This document shows, one piece after another, positions 33,950-43,348 of a DNA stretch of 64,000 bases. Numbering within the stretch: the first letter of the stretch is position 1; the number at the start of each line of letters is the position of its first letter. The DNA is from an uncultured Dorea sp. (GTDB taxonomy: Bacteria; Bacillota; Clostridia; Lachnospirales; Lachnospiraceae). Both the position numbers and the translations under genes were made by a program. The notes beneath the pieces were generated by a model that was given only the letters and a program-made list of their open reading frames with translations, had not been told where the DNA came from and ran no database searches. The stretch spans positions 11,617-75,616 of the forward strand of contig CAPEBR010000011.1 of the NCBI GenBank assembly GCA_948602995.1. The letters run 5' to 3'.

Positions 33950-36900
33950 ATGAAAAAAAGAAACAAAAGAGCACTATCTTTGATGCTTTCAATGGCACTG
34001 GCGGTGAGTCTGCCTGCCTCAGTCTTTGCGACGGAAGACATCGGGAATTCTGCTGGAGAGGAGGTAGGAATATCCAAAGGAGATCCGTCGGTTTACCTTG
34101 CTCCGCCGGCTTCGGATAAAAGAGGGCTGGAGGAACAGGGAAGCTGGTATTATGGAACAGGATGGGAACACGAATATCAGGGTGCTGCAAATTCTGATGT
34201 GAAGCAGGAGAATGGCATGGTAAAGGCTACTGTAGATTACAGCGCTGATGCTGATAAAGGTTACAGTAAAATGGCTATCTCCAGCTGGCATGATGATGGA
34301 GTCAGTTTCCAGGATGTTTCAAAGGTAACGTTTGATTTTTACTATGATGAAGCTAATATGAGTTCCGGAAGCTTTGGCGTGGCAGTGAATTCGGATCATC
34401 TTAATGTAAATGATACAGATCTTGACCTGAGTAAGGCCGGGGAGACAGATGGAACCCTAAAAAAACTTCCGGTTACGCTCACATGTGAGACGGCAAATGG
34501 GAGCGTACAGGGAATCACGTTTTGCCTGATTGGAAAAAATACCGATTACAAAGGTGATATCTGGCTTGATAATATCCAGTTTGAATCCGGAACACAGGCG
34601 CCGGCTGCAGATGTCAGGGTGTGGGATTTTGAAGATGGTACTACACAGGGCTGGGTATTTGACAACAGCTGGGCAGAGGACTATAAAGGACCGGCTGAAA
34701 ATGTGTGCAGTGCAGAAAACGGGAAGCTGAAGGTTCAGATGGATTATACACAAAATACAAGTGACGGCTGGATTCAGCCTGCAATCAGCATCTCTCCTGA
34801 AGGAGGAATTGACGCCTCCGGTGCAACAACACTGGAGTTTGAGATGTATTATGATGTGAATGCCAAGACAACCGGAAATATTTCATTGAAGCCGGTTTCC
34901 GGTAATCTTTTTAAAGAACAGACATCAAGTATTCAGAATGTAGCAGCTGAGGATGTGGAAAACGGGCTGAAAAAGGCAGTATTCCGGTTTGAGGTGAATA
35001 CGGAGGCTGCCAAGACAGAAAAACCGGATAAATTAATGATCCTGCTGGTAGGTAATAATACAGACTATAAAGGGAATCTTTATTTTGACAATATTCGCCT
35101 GTATACCCCGGTCGTGGAGGATGTGTATGTAGACGCGACAGTGAAGGCCGAAACCAAAACTGCTGTATCCGGAAGCAGCGATAAGATTATAATAAATGGA
35201 ACTGATTTTAATTATGTTTCCGAGGCAAAGCTTGCAGATCCGAAGGCAGATGTATCAGCGAAAGCGCTCTATCAGTATCTGAAGGCTGTAGGAGAGTCTG
35301 ATTCCACGTTATATGGACATATGGAGGACACGGTGTTAAAGGCAGGGAGCGATGCATTGACCTACTCAGATACCGAAGATCTGACAGGCTCGCTGGCGGC
35401 GGTCAACGGGCTGGACTGCGGCGGACTTTTCTCAGGATTTGCCGGTAAGTATAATGAGCGTCATCCAGACGCAGCCCGGATTCCGGATACTACAGAAGGA
35501 AATATCAAGGCTGCTGCGCTTCTTTCAAACGAGGCGGTTCAGGGAGGTGCAATCATGACCTTATCCTGCCATATGCCGAACTTTGCTTTTGCAGAGGAGA
35601 AGGATGCCGGGGCAGTAAAGACTTATGACCGTTATGATTACGGCAAGGCAGATTCCTATAATCTGAATGGGGACTGTATGAACCAGATTCTTCCAGGCGG
35701 AAAGTTTAATCCGCAGTTTACGGCATTTCTGGATTTGATTGCCGAATATGCAGGGCAGGTTGACGGAGCGGTTCTGTTCCGTCCATTCCATGAGAATACA
35801 GGAAGCTGGTTCTGGTGGGGCAAAGCATTCTGCAATGAGGAAACCTACAAAAGCGTATTTAAGTATACTGTAGAATATCTGCGTGATGAAAAGGATGTCC
35901 ATAATCTGCTGTACGTGTACGGGCCTGGCTCAGAGGCAGCTACACTGGAAGAGTACGCGGAGCGTTATCCGGGTGATGAATTCGTGGATATGGTGGGCTT
36001 CGATACTTATGATGGAAACGCAGATAAAGAGGGAACTTTCTTCAAGGGCTTTGAATCGGTTGTAAAGTTAACGGATGAGTTTGCAAAGACGCACGGAAAG
36101 CTTTTTGCAGTCACAGAGACTGGTATTACAAACCAGGCTATGAAAAAGCAGGGCAATGAGCGTCCAGAGTGGTTTTCCGATATCCTGAATATTGTAACAA
36201 AGCCGGAATATGATTGTGCATATTATATGGTCTGGTCTAATTATGATTCCAAGAGCAATTATTATTCACCATTTGCTGTATCCAAGTCCGAAGACGGAAC
36301 ACTTCACGGACATGAGCTCATGGATGGATTCATCCGGTTCTACAATGATGCAAGAAGTATCTTTGCAGCAGATCAGAAGCATGTTGTTTATGGAGAGACA
36401 AAGCCTGCAGACCCGGCTGTTTCAGGCTGGGATAAGACGGGGTACATCACAGCACCAGTTGCAGGAAGCCGTATTTTGGAAAAGACAACAGTTGCTGCGC
36501 GGCTCAGTGAAGCTATGCCGGATGCGGTAATTTCTGTGTCAAATGGAACAAAGGAAATAAAGCTGAATGGAAAACCAGAAGGAAAAACAGTTACAGCCCA
36601 ATTGACAGCAGACATTCTGTCACAGTTAGGAGAGGCAGCCAAGGGCAAAATTATCCTTTCCTCCGGAAATAAGAAGCTGGCTGAAATTACAGTGATCTTC
36701 AATATTCCGGAAAAAGAGCCGGATCCATATATGGTGGATGATTTTGAGTCCTATTATGGTGAGGCATCCTTGCTGAAGCAGAGCTGGGCAACTAACAAAG
36801 CAACCGGAAGTACCATTGACCTGAGCCTGTCTGATAAAGAAGGAAATGCACAGGACGGCTATGGCATGAAGTTTGATTATAGTGAGACAAGCGGAGGCTG

Positions 36901-37945
36901 GGCCGGAGCGACGATCACAAAAGAGGTTGACTGGTCCAACTGTAATGCACTCAGCTTCTGGACAATTCCGGATGGAAAACAGCAGAAAACAGTGATACAG
37001 ATTGATGCAAATAAGACATGCTATGAAGTGTATCTGAATTTATACGATGCATATAATGCACGGGCAGGAAAGCCTACCCAGGTGATCATTCCATTTACGG
37101 AATTCTGCCAGCGTGATACAGAAGGAAATCCAAAAGGCGGTCTGGTAAATGACTGCGGAACCGTTGGCAGTTTTGGCTTGTGGGTAAATGCGATCGACAA
37201 CGAATTCTTTGAGGGCGATACTGTAAGCGGTACAATCTGGTATGATAATATTACAGCAGTCAAAACAGATCTTAAGGAAGCAGCATTCCAGGATCCGAAG
37301 ACAGAAGAGCAGCATATACATTCTTATGAGACAATTGTAAATGCAGCAACAACTTCAAAGGATGGAAGTATCATCGAAAAGTGTAAGGGATGTGGAGAGA
37401 TCAAATCCCAGAAGGTAATCTATGCTGCAAAGACGGTTTCACTGAAAAACAGCAAATATGTATACAATAAAAAGGCAAGAAAACCATCCATTACAGTAAA
37501 AGATTCCAAAGGAGCAGTGATTCCGAAGAACAGCTATAGTGTAATTTACAAGAATAATAAAAATGTAGGAAGAGCTGACCTGACAGTTACCCTGAAAGGA
37601 AATTATAGGGGGACGCTGATAAAGACCTTTGATATTCTTCCAAAAGGTACCGGCATTTCAAAGCTGAAGAGTTCCGTGAAGGGCTTTAAGGCAGTATGGA
37701 AAAAGCAGTCCACGCAGACCAGCGGCTATGAAATTCAGTATTCCACGAACAAGAAATTTACCAAAAAGGCATCAAAGATTAAAACAGTAGCGAAGAAGAC
37801 GGCAAAATCAAAGAGTATTACCAGGCTGAAGGCGAAGAAGACATATTATGTGAGAATCCGTACTTATAAGAAGGTAAAGATAAACGGAAAATCGAAAAAA
37901 TTGTATTCCTCCTGGTCAAAGGCGAAGAAGGTAACTACAAAATAA
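33950..37945 (+). CDS. Secreted multi-domain GH26 beta-mannanase
   Basis: The 1331-residue protein has a signal peptide (residues 1-27, cleavage after VFA), two jelly-roll carbohydrate-binding modules (about 45-210 and 222-392), a GH26 catalytic domain (about 425-805), a short Ig-like segment, a third CBM11/CIA30-like module (about 925-1105) and a basic C-terminal region with a CKGCG pair and an FnIII-like fold (about 1120-1331). The acid/base Glu is E615 in RPFHENTGSWFWWG and the nucleophile is E723 in AVTETGIT. GH26 enzymes cut beta-1,4-mannan. There is no LPxTG anchor. The gene stands alone without transporter or other glycosidase genes. Confidence 0.9.
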   Translation: MKKRNKRALSLMLSMALAVSLPASVFATEDIGNSAGEEVGISKGDPSVYLAPPASDKRGLEEQGSWYYGTGWEHEYQGAANSDVKQENGMVKATVDYSADADKGYSKMAISSWHDDGVSFQDVSKVTFDFYYDEANMSSGSFGVAVNSDHLNVNDTDLDLSKAGETDGTLKKLPVTLTCETANGSVQGITFCLIGKNTDYKGDIWLDNIQFESGTQAPAADVRVWDFEDGTTQGWVFDNSWAEDYKGPAENVCSAENGKLKVQMDYTQNTSDGWIQPAISISPEGGIDASGATTLEFEMYYDVNAKTTGNISLKPVSGNLFKEQTSSIQNVAAEDVENGLKKAVFRFEVNTEAAKTEKPDKLMILLVGNNTDYKGNLYFDNIRLYTPVVEDVYVDATVKAETKTAVSGSSDKIIINGTDFNYVSEAKLADPKADVSAKALYQYLKAVGESDSTLYGHMEDTVLKAGSDALTYSDTEDLTGSLAAVNGLDCGGLFSGFAGKYNERHPDAARIPDTTEGNIKAAALLSNEAVQGGAIMTLSCHMPNFAFAEEKDAGAVKTYDRYDYGKADSYNLNGDCMNQILPGGKFNPQFTAFLDLIAEYAGQVDGAVLFRPFHENTGSWFWWGKAFCNEETYKSVFKYTVEYLRDEKDVHNLLYVYGPGSEAATLEEYAERYPGDEFVDMVGFDTYDGNADKEGTFFKGFESVVKLTDEFAKTHGKLFAVTETGITNQAMKKQGNERPEWFSDILNIVTKPEYDCAYYMVWSNYDSKSNYYSPFAVSKSEDGTLHGHELMDGFIRFYNDARSIFAADQKHVVYGETKPADPAVSGWDKTGYITAPVAGSRILEKTTVAARLSEAMPDAVISVSNGTKEIKLNGKPEGKTVTAQLTADILSQLGEAAKGKIILSSGNKKLAEITVIFNIPEKEPDPYMVDDFESYYGEASLLKQSWATNKATGSTIDLSLSDKEGNAQDGYGMKFDYSETSGGWAGATITKEVDWSNCNALSFWTIPDGKQQKTVIQIDANKTCYEVYLNLYDAYNARAGKPTQVIIPFTEFCQRDTEGNPKGGLVNDCGTVGSFGLWVNAIDNEFFEGDTVSGTIWYDNITAVKTDLKEAAFQDPKTEEQHIHSYETIVNAATTSKDGSIIEKCKGCGEIKSQKVIYAAKTVSLKNSKYVYNKKARKPSITVKDSKGAVIPKNSYSVIYKNNKNVGRADLTVTLKGNYRGTLIKTFDILPKGTGISKLKSSVKGFKAVWKKQSTQTSGYEIQYSTNKKFTKKASKIKTVAKKTAKSKSITRLKAKKTYYVRIRTYKKVKINGKSKKLYSSWSKAKKVTTK

Positions 37946-38007
37946 AAGCTGTTGTCTGAAAATGATATGTATGTATGAAGCTAATAGAATAATTACATCG
38001 TAATAAG

Positions 38008-38052
38008 AGATGCGGTATTGCTCAGGGCAGGAGAGTAATACCGTATCTTTTC
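38008..38052. terminator. Bidirectional terminator between mannanase and XRE genes
   Basis: AGATGCGGTATTGCT (38008-38022) pairs with AGTAATACCGTATCT (38034-38048) with few mismatches, followed by TTTTCT. It lies between convergent genes. Confidence 0.7.
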
Positions 38053-38068
38053 TAAATGTAAATGAATA

Positions 38069-39127
38069 TTATATACCTTCTTTTAACTTTTTAATTGCAG
38101 CTATACAGCGTGGATCTGCAAGTAGTGGTTTAAAACTCTCGTCTTCAAGACCCATTAACAGCATTTTCCGTATTTCTTTTGTGGTAGCCGGCTGATGTTC
38201 TTTTATATCAAGCCCCGGAGAAAAAAGCTCTGGTTTAGGCAGGACAGCCTCTCCGGTTATGGCATCTACATAACGGATAAAGCTGTCGGCGGCATCATCG
38301 TAACGCCCCATCCGCAGATAGATATCTAGAAACATCCCTTCATACATGCCGCCCAATCCAAAAAGCAGATCCAGGGATTTATAAACTTCACAAATTTTTA
38401 GGGCGTGTTCTGGGTCATCCGTAATCTCTGGACCCATCATGGAGGTCAGGCAGAATGCTGCCTGACGGATCAGAGTATATAATCGTTTCTGCGTGAGATT
38501 TAGCGCTTCTTCTGGCTTACCCTGTTTTGTATAGAGCTGGAACCAGGTAAGGGTTGGGTCTACGGAGTACTCTGGTAATTCCTTTAAAAGCCGCTCGCCT
38601 TGTTCCAGTTCTCCGGCCTGAATCGCCATGCCCGCAAGGTTCAGGGCAGCCTGCTGCCGGTAAGCGGACGTGCCGGAGGCACGAAGCTCTGTAAGAAGCT
38701 GCTTTTTCCGGTCTGTCCATCTCTTTTGCTGCTCTTCTTTGGCTGTTGGGAAAAACATGCGAAAGGCATCATAGGCAACGGCCGCATTGAATTTCAAGGC
38801 GCAGGAATTCGGATATTCGTGCAGAAGCCCGGACAGCATTCTTTCTCCGGTTTCATAGCCTTCTTTCATGGCTGCTTCGATTAGAGAATTCATTTTTTCT
38901 TCGATTTCTTCATTGGAGAGCGTTTCCTCGAATTGCAGCAGAGTATCCACACTGGTATCTAATGCTCTTGCCAAAGGGCAAAGCAGTGTAATGTCAGGGT
39001 AGGAGCTGCCAGTTTCCCACTTGCTGACCGCCGGGGCGGATATGCCGAGCATTTCCGCAAGCTGGTTCTGGGTTAGTCTCCTTGCCCTGCGAAGCTCTGT
39101 AAGCTTTGCACCGATTTTCATTTCCAT
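38069..39127 (-). CDS. XRE-family regulator with TPR-like C-terminal domain
   Basis: The 352-residue protein has an N-terminal helix-turn-helix (residues 5-60; LTQNQLAEMLGISAPAVSKWE) and a long helical TPR-like region (about 80-350). Many Firmicutes regulators of this design respond to peptides or to cell state. AGGAGG lies 8 nt upstream of the ATG at 39127; a longer in-frame reading exists but has no ribosome site. The promoter region upstream carries four TTAACT/AGTTAA half-sites that could be its own operator. No obvious target gene is adjacent. Confidence 0.85.
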   Translation of the reverse strand: MEMKIGAKLTELRRARRLTQNQLAEMLGISAPAVSKWETGSSYPDITLLCPLARALDTSVDTLLQFEETLSNEEIEEKMNSLIEAAMKEGYETGERMLSGLLHEYPNSCALKFNAAVAYDAFRMFFPTAKEEQQKRWTDRKKQLLTELRASGTSAYRQQAALNLAGMAIQAGELEQGERLLKELPEYSVDPTLTWFQLYTKQGKPEEALNLTQKRLYTLIRQAAFCLTSMMGPEITDDPEHALKICEVYKSLDLLFGLGGMYEGMFLDIYLRMGRYDDAADSFIRYVDAITGEAVLPKPELFSPGLDIKEHQPATTKEIRKMLLMGLEDESFKPLLADPRCIAAIKKLKEGI

Positions 39128-39243
39128 AGTATAGTCCTCCTCTTGTTTGTGAATGCGAAACGGATCAATATGTCCGCGGTTTCGTTCGTGCATCAACTGC
39201 GTAGATCGCAGCGTATGATGTACTATCATTAACTTATAGGAAT

Positions 39244-39272
39244 AGTATAGTGCAGAGAGGAGTTTTATACAA
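39244..39272 (-). promoter_or_regulatory. Promoter of the XRE regulator
   Basis: On the minus strand TTGTAT (39267-39272) and TATACT (39244-39249) are 17 bp apart. TTAACT/AGTTAA half-sites flank it at 39229-39234, 39282-39287, 39305-39310 and 39314-39319. Confidence 0.6.
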
Positions 39273-39360
39273 TGGAGGCATAGTTAAGCAATGTGCAATT
39301 TTTATTAACTGATAGTTAAGACTGTTAATTTCACATAGACTTTTGCAGTGTTCTTGTAGT

Positions 39361-39520
39361 GTGAACAGTAACCTAAGGATGTTACTGTTCACACAGGACT
39401 TTGCATTTACTGCAAAGTCCGTAAAAAAATGATTCAGGTGTGAGCAAATCCCATTCGCGAAGCGAATTTTAAATGGATTTGCAAATGTTACTGTGAACGG
39501 AGTGAACAGTAACCTAAGGA
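39361..39520. repeat. Dispersed multi-hairpin repeat, copy B
   Basis: The core runs from GTTACTGTTCAC (39381) to GTGAACAGTAAC (39502-39513), a 12-bp inverted repeat. Inside are GGACTTTGCA / TGCAAAGTCC (10-bp stem) and ATTCGC GAA GCGAAT nested in GCAAATCC / GGATTTGC. A 19-bp direct repeat (GTGAACAGTAACCTAAGGA at 39361-39379 and 39502-39520) suggests a remnant of a second copy on the left. Confidence 0.9.
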
Positions 39521-39590
39521 TTCGTACTAAAAATGAACATTCTGTGTATTTCTTTACATTACCGTAAAAATATGGTACGTTCTATAAGTA

Positions 39591-39623
39591 GCCATGGAGT
39601 GTCTGAAACTCAGACGCTCCATG
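39591..39623 (+). other. Leader hairpin before the trigger-factor-like lipoprotein gene
   Basis: CCATGGAG.GTCTGA pairs with TCAGAC.CTCCATGG around an AAC loop (39591-39623). It lies 75 nt before the start codon with no T run directly after it, so it is more likely a leader structure than a terminator. Confidence 0.4.
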
Positions 39624-39697
39624 GGAAGAAAAACGTAACTACACAGCAGTTACGAAAAAACGATATTTTTGTGATGTAGAAGGAGAACAAGAACAGA

Positions 39698-40858
39698 ATG
39701 AAGAGAAAATTGGCTTTCATATTAACAGGAATCATTGTGATTTCATCATTAGCAGGCTGTGGGAAGTCCTCGCAGCAGTCGTCAAAGGAATCATCGGAGA
39801 AATCAGAAGCATCAGAGGAGACGATACAGTATCTGCCGGATATCAACTATTCCGATTATATCAAACTCTGTGAATATAAAGGACTGGAAGGACAAAAAGT
39901 TCTTGTCAGTGTAACAGAGGAAGAGATTCAGGAAGAAGCAGAGAACCAGATGTATGATTATGCGACCTATGATCCTATAACAGACAGGGGCATTCAGGAC
40001 GGGGACTACGTTGTTCTGGACTATACAGCTACAATGGATGGAAAAGAGTCTGCGGATTATTCCCGGGAAGAGGAAGAAGTTCAGATTGGCGAAGGCTTCC
40101 TATACCCTGAGTTAGAGAAGGCCCTGGAAGGAATGAAGACGGGGGAGAGTAAGACAGTTGAGGTGAAGCTTACAGAGGACTTTGCTGTTTCAGAAGAAGA
40201 TGTGGGGAAAACGCTTTCTGTTAAAGTGAAGGCTGGTGCAGTTACCGTAGAAAACCTTCCAGAATATAATGATGCATTTGTAAAGGAAAATACAGAGTAT
40301 GATTCCGTTAAAGATTATGAGGCAGCCCTGGAGGAAGAGATTAAAGCCAGCAAAGAGGAAGAGTATAAATACGGGACTGTCGGCGATATGATGGGCAGCA
40401 TTGTAGAGATGTCTGAGTTTAATGGATATCCAGATGAGCTTTATGCCCGGTGTGAGGAAAACTATAACAGCAGCAATGAATCCAATGCGGCTATGTTCGG
40501 CATGGAGGTGAGCGAATATCTGGAGCTTATGGGGGTTGACGAAAATGCGAAAAAAGAAGAAATTGAGGCAAATGTCAATTATGAGCTTGTAATCGGAAGC
40601 ATTGCAAAGCAGGAAGGCCTGGAATGTACGGATCAGGAAGTGGATGAATTTGTTAAGGCAAATTTTGAGGATTACGGATATGAAGATGAAGCAGGATTCC
40701 TGGAGGAATACACAAAAGAGGAAATCGGCTATGAGATTATTTACAGCAAGGTAATTGATCTTTTGTATGAGAATGCTAAGCTTACGGAAGTTTCCGAGGA
40801 AGAATACATGGAAGAGCATGGGGATTGGGAGGAAGAAGAGATGGATATAGAAGAATAA
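39698..40858 (+). CDS. Lipoprotein with trigger factor-like FKBP and C-terminal chaperone domains
   Basis: The 386-residue protein has a lipoprotein signal with lipobox LAGC (Cys at residue 21), a Ser/Glu-rich linker, an FKBP-type domain (about residues 95-185; GDYVVLDYTATMDGK and GFLYPELEKALEGMKTGESK) and a helical C-terminal region like that of trigger factor (about 195-370). It lacks the ribosome-binding domain. It is probably an exported peptidyl-prolyl isomerase/foldase, analogous in role to PrsA. AGAAGGAGAAC precedes the ATG. It is very acidic. It lies between repeat copies B and C. Confidence 0.85.
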   Translation: MKRKLAFILTGIIVISSLAGCGKSSQQSSKESSEKSEASEETIQYLPDINYSDYIKLCEYKGLEGQKVLVSVTEEEIQEEAENQMYDYATYDPITDRGIQDGDYVVLDYTATMDGKESADYSREEEEVQIGEGFLYPELEKALEGMKTGESKTVEVKLTEDFAVSEEDVGKTLSVKVKAGAVTVENLPEYNDAFVKENTEYDSVKDYEAALEEEIKASKEEEYKYGTVGDMMGSIVEMSEFNGYPDELYARCEENYNSSNESNAAMFGMEVSEYLELMGVDENAKKEEIEANVNYELVIGSIAKQEGLECTDQEVDEFVKANFEDYGYEDEAGFLEEYTKEEIGYEIIYSKVIDLLYENAKLTEVSEEEYMEEHGDWEEEEMDIEE

Positions 40859-40932
40859 CAGGCGGCTATCCGGCAGGCAGGAGTACTGATTTCAGCCAGT
40901 ACTCCTCCTTGCTAATTCTGCAGCAAGTTTAG

Positions 40933-41068
40933 TAGTTACTGTTCATACAGGACTTTGCATTTACTGCAAAGTCCGTAAGAAAATGATTCAGGTGTGAGCA
41001 AATCCCATTCGCGAAGCGAATTTTAAATGGATTTGCGAATGTTACTGTGAACGGAGTGAACAGTACAG
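40933..41068. repeat. Dispersed multi-hairpin repeat, copy C
   Basis: It runs from TAGTTACTGTTCATACAGG to GTGAACAGTAC and is almost identical to copy B, in the same orientation, with three or four substitutions (for example GTAAGAAAATG instead of GTAAAAAAATG). Stems GGACTTTGCA / TGCAAAGTCC and ATTCGC / GCGAAT are intact. The remainder of the 40859-41177 gap holds a candidate promoter for the next gene. Confidence 0.9.
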
Positions 41069-41107
41069 TTTAGTAAGTTTAGCTCGTTGAGAAAAATATT
41101 ATAAGCT

Positions 41108-41135
41108 TTGCAAAATTTTCTATATGTGATAGAAT
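41108..41135 (+). promoter_or_regulatory. Promoter of the RpiR-family gene
   Basis: TTGCAA (41108-41113) and TAGAAT (41130-41135) are 16 bp apart, 43 bp before the start codon. Confidence 0.5.
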
Positions 41136-41177
41136 AGAAAAGGATTTTTTGTGAAGTAAAAAGGAACAGGTCATGAT

Positions 41178-42125
41178 ATGGGAATGAAGAATGAGCTAAT
41201 GCAGAAGCTGGATGACGGCTATAAAAGGTTCAGCAAGGGTCAGAAAAAGCTGGCGGATTTTATCCGGGATGATTATGATAAGGCGGCATTTCTCACGGCG
41301 GCCCGGATGGGCGAGGAGGTGGGGGTCAGCGAGTCTACAGTAGTAAGATTTGCCATGGCTCTTGGCTATGAAGGCTATCCGGAGTTTCAGAAGGCTCTCG
41401 GAGAGCTTGTGAGGACGAAGCTGAATTCCATCCAGCGGATGGAGGTAACCTACGGGCGTATCAGCCAGGGGGAGATTCTCTCAACCGTGCTCCAGTCTGA
41501 TATTGAAAAGATTAAGCTGACCATGAATGTAATTGATCATGAGGCATTTGAGATGGCGGTGGACACGATCCTGAATGCTGACAAGATCTATGTGGTCGGC
41601 ATCAGAAGCTGTGCGCCGCTTGCAAGCTTTTTGTCCTTTTATCTGAATCTCATCTGTGAAAATGTGGTGGCGGTCCACACGAACAGTTCCAGTGAGATCT
41701 TCGAGCAGCTGATCCGGATTAACCGGAAGGATGTGATTATTGGCATCAGCTTTCCCCGCTACTCCATGCGCACCTTAAAGGCGCTGGAGTTTGCCAGTAA
41801 CCGGAAGGCGAAGGTGATTACCCTTACGGACAGTGTCCATTCGCCTATGACGCTTTATTCTTCCTGCAATCTCATTGCCAGGAGTGATATGGCTTCGATT
41901 GTGGATTCACTTGTGGCGCCTCTTAGTGTGGTGAATGCCCTGGTGGTTGCATTGTGTATGAAGAAGCAGAAGGAGGTTATTACAACTCTTGAGACACTGG
42001 AGGATATCTGGGATGAATATCAGGTATATAGTAAGGATGAGCTGAATATGATCGGAGATGCGGTGGAACTGTCAGGAGGCAGTTCCTATCTGGGAAAACA
42101 GACAGATAAAGAGGGTGAAAAATGA
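41178..42125 (+). CDS. RpiR/MurR-family transcriptional regulator (HTH + SIS)
   Basis: The 315-residue protein has an N-terminal HTH_6 domain (residues about 5-80; GVSESTVVRFAMALGYEGYPEFQ is the typical recognition region) and a SIS sugar-phosphate-binding domain (about 125-255; VVGIRSCAPLASFLSFYL and GISFPRYSMRTLKALEFA). Such regulators respond to phosphosugars or amino sugars. ATG 41184 is an alternative start. It overlaps the flavoprotein gene by ATGA, so it is cotranscribed with it, although a functional link is not obvious. Confidence 0.92.
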   Translation: MGMKNELMQKLDDGYKRFSKGQKKLADFIRDDYDKAAFLTAARMGEEVGVSESTVVRFAMALGYEGYPEFQKALGELVRTKLNSIQRMEVTYGRISQGEILSTVLQSDIEKIKLTMNVIDHEAFEMAVDTILNADKIYVVGIRSCAPLASFLSFYLNLICENVVAVHTNSSSEIFEQLIRINRKDVIIGISFPRYSMRTLKALEFASNRKAKVITLTDSVHSPMTLYSSCNLIARSDMASIVDSLVAPLSVVNALVVALCMKKQKEVITTLETLEDIWDEYQVYSKDELNMIGDAVELSGGSSYLGKQTDKEGEK

Positions 42126-43348
42126 GCAGAGTACTTATAATAGGAGGCGGTGCAGCAGGAATGATGGCGTCAGTCCAGGCTGCTAGAAATGGGCACAGAG
42201 TCTCTGTCTATGAAAAAAATGAAAAGCCGGGAAAGAAGCTTTTTATAACGGGAAAGGGAAGGTGCAATCTCACGAATGCCTGTGATATGGATACGCTGTT
42301 TTCTTCAGTAGTCAGCAACAGCCGGTTTTTATACAGCAGCTTTTATGGATATACGAATCAGGACGTGATTGCTTTCTTTGAGGAGATCGGTGTGAAGACG
42401 AAGACTGAGCGCGGGAACCGGGTGTTTCCGGCATCCGATCATTCTTCGGACGTGATCCGGGGGCTTGTACGCAGGATGGAAAGTCTTGGAGCAGAGCTGA
42501 ATCTGAATACAGAAGTAAAGGAGATTGGGACAGCGGACGGAGCCTTTCACCATCTTGTCCTTTCTGATGGGAGAAGGGTAGAAGGGGATGCCTGCATTGT
42601 GGCGACAGGCGGTCTTTCTTACCAGTCCACCGGCTCCACAGGAGACGGCCTGAGATTTGCTAAGAATCTGGGACACCAGGTGACGCCCTGTATGCCGGCG
42701 CTAGTTCCGGCTGAGACGGAGGAATCCTGGGCGGGCAGACTTATGGGGCTCTCCCTGCGCAATGTGGAGATCACAATTTCCGACGGAAGGAAAAAGCTTT
42801 TTCAGGAATTTGGGGAAATGCTGTTTACCCACTATGGTGTAAGCGGGCCGCTGATGATCAGCGCAAGCAGCTATATCGGGAAGAAACTTCTAGAAAAGCC
42901 GCTGAAGCTGGAGATTGACCTGAAGCCAGCGTTAAGTGCCGAAGCACTGGACCGGCGCATTCTGAAGGATTTTGAGGAAAATAAAAATAAACAGTTCAAG
43001 AATTCACTGGGAAGGCTGTTTCCGGCAAAGCTGATTCCTGTCATGACAGACTTAAGCGGAATTGAGCCGGAGAAGAAGGTGAATGTGATTTCCAAAGAGG
43101 AGAGAGCCGCCTTTGTACAGCTGATCAAGCATCTTCCCCTGACGCTTACAAGACTTCGGGGATATGATGAAGCGATTATCACCAGGGGCGGCGTAAGGAC
43201 AAAGGAGATTGATCCGGGAACCATGGAATCAAAGCTTGTGAAGGGAGTTTATTTTGTGGGAGAGGTACTGGATGTGGATGCGCTGACAGGAGGGTTTAAC
43301 CTGCAGATCGCGTGGTCAACCGCCTATGCCGCAGGAAATGCAGTCTAA
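42122..43348 (+). CDS. HI0933-family NAD(P)/FAD-dependent oxidoreductase
   Basis: The 408-residue flavoprotein has the N-terminal FAD motif (IIGGGAAGMMA), GKKLFITGKGRCNLTNA and the C-terminal TRGGVRTKEIDPGTMESK and GFNLQIAWSTAYAAG blocks that define the HI0933 (YhiN/BaiN-like) family. BaiN of C. scindens, reported to act on bile acid intermediates, is a member, but most members have no known substrate. Its place beside cmk and ispH is common in Clostridia and does not point to bile acids. It overlaps the RpiR gene by 4 nt. Confidence 0.9.
   Translation: MSRVLIIGGGAAGMMASVQAARNGHRVSVYEKNEKPGKKLFITGKGRCNLTNACDMDTLFSSVVSNSRFLYSSFYGYTNQDVIAFFEEIGVKTKTERGNRVFPASDHSSDVIRGLVRRMESLGAELNLNTEVKEIGTADGAFHHLVLSDGRRVEGDACIVATGGLSYQSTGSTGDGLRFAKNLGHQVTPCMPALVPAETEESWAGRLMGLSLRNVEITISDGRKKLFQEFGEMLFTHYGVSGPLMISASSYIGKKLLEKPLKLEIDLKPALSAEALDRRILKDFEENKNKQFKNSLGRLFPAKLIPVMTDLSGIEPEKKVNVISKEERAAFVQLIKHLPLTLTRLRGYDEAIITRGGVRTKEIDPGTMESKLVKGVYFVGEVLDVDALTGGFNLQIAWSTAYAAGNAV

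Noticed and set aside
42122..43348. HI0933-family flavoprotein as part of a bile acid (bai) operon
   Set aside because: None of the bai genes are nearby and the cmk/ispH neighbourhood is the common one for this family, so BaiN function cannot be claimed.
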